Assembly (NCBI GenBank): GCA_019022495.1
Contig: JAFEKR010000125.1
Coordinates: 1-34,751 of the forward strand
DNA: 34,751 nucleotides
Direction of reading: 5' to 3'
Source: Epichloe hybrida
Taxonomy: Eukaryota > Ascomycota > Sordariomycetes > Hypocreales > Clavicipitaceae
The notes beneath the pieces are model-generated. The model worked only from the letters and a program-made list of their open reading frames with translations. It did no database searches and had not been told where the DNA came from. This document shows positions 31,723 through 34,751 of the stretch, piece by piece. Numbering within the stretch: the stretch's first letter is position 1; each line of letters starts with the position of its first letter. A program made the position numbers and the translations under genes.

Positions 31723-33189
31723 TCACTCCAACTCCCCGTCCACGCATCCTTCCCGCCCATTAACAGGGTTGCACCTCGCCACCTTGCCCCCCCCCAGCTC
31801 AACGACGTACTTGCACCCCCCGTACCGCTCGCTCGCACCCTCGACAAAGAAGTCGCTCGACACAATCTGCGCGCCCGACCGGAAGGCCCCGTCCCGCTGG
31901 AAGGTGGTGCAGTTGCGGACCGTGTCGAGCGCCGTGTCGGCCATGGTGCGCACCCAGTAGCCTGCCTTGACCTGTGTCCGGATGTTGGCCACGTACGAGT
32001 CCGAGACGGGGTCGTTGAGCTTTTTTTTTGCACATTGTTAGACGCCCATAGTAGAAGAAGGGTATTATTTAAGAAAGAAAAAGGGGGGGGTGAGAGGGGA
32101 GGGGGTTCAAAAAAAAAAAAACCCCATACCTTTTGAAAAGCACACTCCGCATTGCCCGGCAAAGAATTCGTAAACAGCACTCTCCCTTCCAGATTCGTCC
32201 TCCCCTCCCTATACTTGCCGTTCACCGCATCATCCCGCGCATTGTCCATGAGGAAGAAGATCCTGCCCCTCGCCGACTCCAGGTTCGGCCACCCGTGCTT
32301 CAGCACCGACTCCTCGAGCGTCGCACCCGGACGGCGAATGTCGTCGGGCGTGATGAGCTGCTTCGCGCCAAACACGGAGCGGATCTCGGCGTCCAGCCCG
32401 TCCAGGAGCTTCGCGTCGTCCCACGGCACGGCCTTTGCGCCGCCGAGCGCCGCGCCCAGCGGCTCAGCCTGCTTGAACTCGGTCATGATGGCGAGGGGCA
32501 CGGCCCTGGGGTTCGCGTCCATCCACGTCTTTATCACGCCCAGGCAGCCCGTGAAGGTGCTGCACACCGTGTTGACGTCCAGGTCGGGGATGTGCAGCAC
32601 TTTCGTGCCGGACTGGTTGTAGGCCGGGTCGTCGGGGTAGGCGAGGTTGCCGAGTTTGCGGATCAGCGGTCGGGCGTAGAGACCGCCTTGGGGATCGGCG
32701 AGGACGTCGAGTCTTTGAGAGACAGAGAGAGAGGAACATGAGTTGAGGGTTCGTTCAGAGGGAGGCAAAAGGAGGAGAGAAAAAAAAAAAAACAATTGAC
32801 TCACTCTAGATTTCGCACGTGCTGCTCCTTCAACTGCCCATCCAGCTTATCATGCCCGTAGTACAAATCCTTGACGCTGGGCGAGAGCTTCTCCATGATG
32901 GCCTTTTCCTCCTTGGATGCCTCGACATGGTAGCTGTTGTGCGAGCCCACGACCTGGATCTGGTTCATGCGCATCGCATTGCCCCAGACGAGGCCGTTCT
33001 TGGTGTAGTCCATGCCGCATGCTGCACCGAGGACGACGGGCACGCTGCCGCCTACGAGTGCGAGGAGTTGCTTGAGATCCTTGAACGAGAGGGTTAGTTG
33101 AGGATGCTCAATCGCATCGAGACCGAGGTCATTGCGGGTAGTGTCATTGGCGAGGAAGAGGAAAAGCCATGCTGAATCGGACGTACCAT
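31723..33189 (-). CDS. Secreted Ca2+-dependent phosphoinositide phospholipase C-like enzyme
   Basis: The PI-PLC-C1-type family cleaves phosphoinositide headgroups. Four coding exons, 33189-33187 (the ATG alone), 33079-32805, 32712-32130 and 32019-31723, flank introns of 107, 92 and 110 nt and give 385 aa. Intron 1 (ATG then GTACGT; branch CTAAC; acceptor TTCAAG) joins the ATG to GAT and produces a good signal peptide, MDLKQLLALVGGSVPVVLGA; unspliced, the frame stops. Family marks are QVVGSHNSYH (catalytic-type H48), LELDVLADPQGGLY across intron 2, VLHIPDLDVNTVC, RIFFLMDNARDD, and VSDSYVANIRTQVKAGYWVRTMAD after intron 3, ending with GGCKYVVELGGGKVARCNP. A (CTT)7 tract ((GAA)n on the transcript) lies 16 nt upstream of the ATG. 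Two of the introns have A/T homopolymers near their splice sites. Confidence 0.88.
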
Positions 33190-33730
33190 GGTGATGGTGA
33201 CTATCTTCTTCTTCTTCTTCTTCTTGCGTCAGCAGTTCAGCTCGACGCAGTGAGAGACACCGGGGCGCCGAAGTCGTTCGTCGTTCAGGGTGAGCTATTT
33301 AAGCCACACCAATAATCCGTAATCTGTAACCTCCGCATAATATGTGCTGGGCTTGTCTGATATTGGACGACCATTTCATTGACTCCCTCCACTTTTACCC
33401 CTGTTTGGTCTAGTCCATCTGCGGGGATCCCAGAATCTCGATCTTCAATCCTCCCGGCTCCGACATCCCGGCAGCCCGCTCGACCTTGTCACATGGAACG
33501 AGGGTCACTGACGCAAACCCATGCATGCACGTGCTGCATCTTTATCACGGTGCTTGCTCGTCGCGATCCCTGAAGAAAAGATGACTGGTCTACATAGGTG
33601 TCTAAAAAGTGCCGTTTGTATATGTGTACACAATGCCAAGCCGTGACTTTCTCGTAGAGATATCATCACGGAAACATCGACATCCCGCTCTCCCCTGCCC
33701 TAGCCGCGAGATAACCATGCCGCCCCGTCG
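33190..33730. other. Spacer between set9 and the PLC gene
   Basis: Holds the PLC promoter and leader, including (CTT)7 at 33205-33225, and the set9 3' region. No further gene seen. Confidence 0.6.
33205..33225. repeat. (CTT)7 microsatellite in PLC leader
   Basis: Seven CTT units (GAA repeats on the transcript) lie 16 to 36 nt upstream of the PLC start codon, in its 5' untranslated leader. Confidence 0.9.
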
Positions 33731-34751
33731 TCAATCCTCCACCAGTTTGCTGCTTACCCTACGTGAGCGACCACTTCGGCGGAGACACGATGTATCGTGT
33801 GGCACTTTGACTATAACAGAGTCTTGGATTGGCTTGGCATTTCCCTTGGCTTTGCCACGCTGCAGTTTTCTGCCCCTCTCAGGCTCGCTGGCCTCCTCCG
33901 TCTCTTGGCGCTCCCCGATGCTTTTTCTGCCTCGGGCCTTGCGTTCATCACTCGTGGTCAAGAACCGATGCACAAGTCTGTGATCCAAAACTCGCTCTTC
34001 CTTATCCGAAGGCCCTGTCTTGTCCGTCTTGGGCCACATATATCCGTATAATTTGGAATGTCGCTCGCATCGTGGGCATGATGCCCTTGTAAAATAAGCA
34101 TCTCGTTGAACAAAATAGTCGTTGCAAATGGTACATTGGATCCACGCCATTTCGGGCTCAGCGAGTAGTAGGGGGGTCAGAACGTAGTCCCCTGGCGTGC
34201 GAGCTCTCATCGGTGGAGATTTTTGCTTCACAAAGTCTCGTCCCTTTTTCTTTCTCGGAAGTCGTGCTCCTGTGGCCGCGGCCACCTGGGATTCATCCAC
34301 AGTTTCAATGCTCACGGCAATGGGAGCAGCGGTTCGTGGCTCAGAGTGGCTAGATGCGTTTAGGATAGCTGATATCGACATCGTTGCGGCAGTACTCTTC
34401 GTTGGCTGCAATGAATTGGTCAAGTCACTGTGTGACGAGTGTGGTGATTCCAGGCTACGAATGCTCTCGGGGGAGAATGGATCCATGGCAGCAATTGAGT
34501 CGCTGTACTTGGGCTCCATAATCCTTGTCTCCTGTCTGAATCCCTTGATCGGAGTTTGAATCGTGGGCTCGGGAGTTTCTTTTTCGGGTGATGTGACATC
34601 TGTTTCAACAGCCTCTTCGTGACTGGATGATGAGCTACCACTAACTGAGGTGCCTCGCGAAGCGGAAGCAGGTATATTGGGTATAGGCTCGATTGTGTGC
34701 CGCAGTTTCTTCGCTGGAGTAACAGGTGGTGTGGCCATGGCATCAATCGGT
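33731..34751 (-). CDS. set9: Histone H4-K20 methyltransferase SET9, 3' part (5' end beyond window)
   Basis: Nuclear enzyme that methylates histone H4 lysine 20 (Suv4-20/KMT5 family). Only the C-terminal about 340 codons are inside the window; the frame is open to the window edge, and the ATG at 34738 is internal. The N-terminal SET domain is therefore outside. What is seen is a Ser/Pro-rich linker, then the fungal SET9 block: [20 protein letters not shown], then [20 protein letters not shown] and [20 protein letters not shown]. Its four cysteines (C202, C205, C221, C224 counted from the ATG at 34738) look like a zinc-binding site. It ends in a basic tail. No intron is visible in this part. 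Confidence 0.88.
   Translation of the reverse strand, partial: PIDAMATPPVTPAKKLRHTIEPIPNIPASASRGTSVSGSSSSSHEEAVETDVTSPEKETPEPTIQTPIKGFRQETRIMEPKYSDSIAAMDPFSPESIRSLESPHSSHSDLTNSLQPTKSTAATMSISAILNASSHSEPRTAAPIAVSIETVDESQVAAATGARLPRKKKGRDFVKQKSPPMRARTPGDYVLTPLLLAEPEMAWIQCTICNDYFVQRDAYFTRASCPRCERHSKLYGYMWPKTDKTGPSDKEERVLDHRLVHRFLTTSDERKARGRKSIGERQETEEASEPERGRKLQRGKAKGNAKPIQDSVIVKVPHDTSCLRRSGRSRRVSSKLVED

Overview
The window is genomic DNA of a filamentous ascomycete (Pezizomycotina). I infer a sordariomycete, perhaps Hypocreales, from the look of the encoded proteins; I could not run a search. The evidence for a fungus is short introns (50 to 128 nt) with GTNNGT donors and CTAAC-type branch points, long gene-free spacers rich in microsatellites and homopolymers, and fungus-specific proteins (SconB, an orphan STAND-type N-terminal domain, the SET9 tail). 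I resolved 13 genes by splicing reading frames by hand; all junctions keep frame.

Left third (1-10244): sconB, the F-box/WD40 subunit of the SCF ligase that silences sulfur assimilation, lies on the minus strand. A 2.3 kb spacer holding a perfect CYS3/MetR-type palindrome separates it from a divergent hypothetical single-pass membrane protein. Then comes the tRNA pseudouridine synthase Pus1, which converges on the Mediator subunit med22. These are mostly housekeeping genes.

Middle (10245-22245): a bestrophin-type anion channel; a small secreted six-cysteine protein beside an AT-rich island with a large palindrome; a Ser/Thr-rich protein with one C-terminal membrane helix; a BTB/POZ protein; a stand-alone fungal STAND-type N-terminal domain; and a secreted, probably GPI-anchored protein with a truncated-haemoglobin-like pattern. 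This is the accessory part of the window.

Right third (22246-34751): a 3 kb gene-free spacer, then four minus-strand genes in tandem: a vacuolar/secreted M28 aminopeptidase with a PA domain, a PAP2/Aur1-like membrane phosphatase or transferase, a secreted Ca2+-dependent PI-PLC-like enzyme whose first coding exon appears to be only the ATG, and the 3' part of the H4K20 methyltransferase gene set9, cut by the window end. A near-perfect 57-bp-arm inverted repeat sits 65 bp past the PLC stop.

There is no operon, CRISPR array, rRNA or convincing tRNA. I found no complete transposon. The best candidates for something undescribed are the two large hairpins, the haem-protein-like surface protein, the secreted cysteine-rich protein, and the recurring intergenic 9-mer TACGGAGTA.
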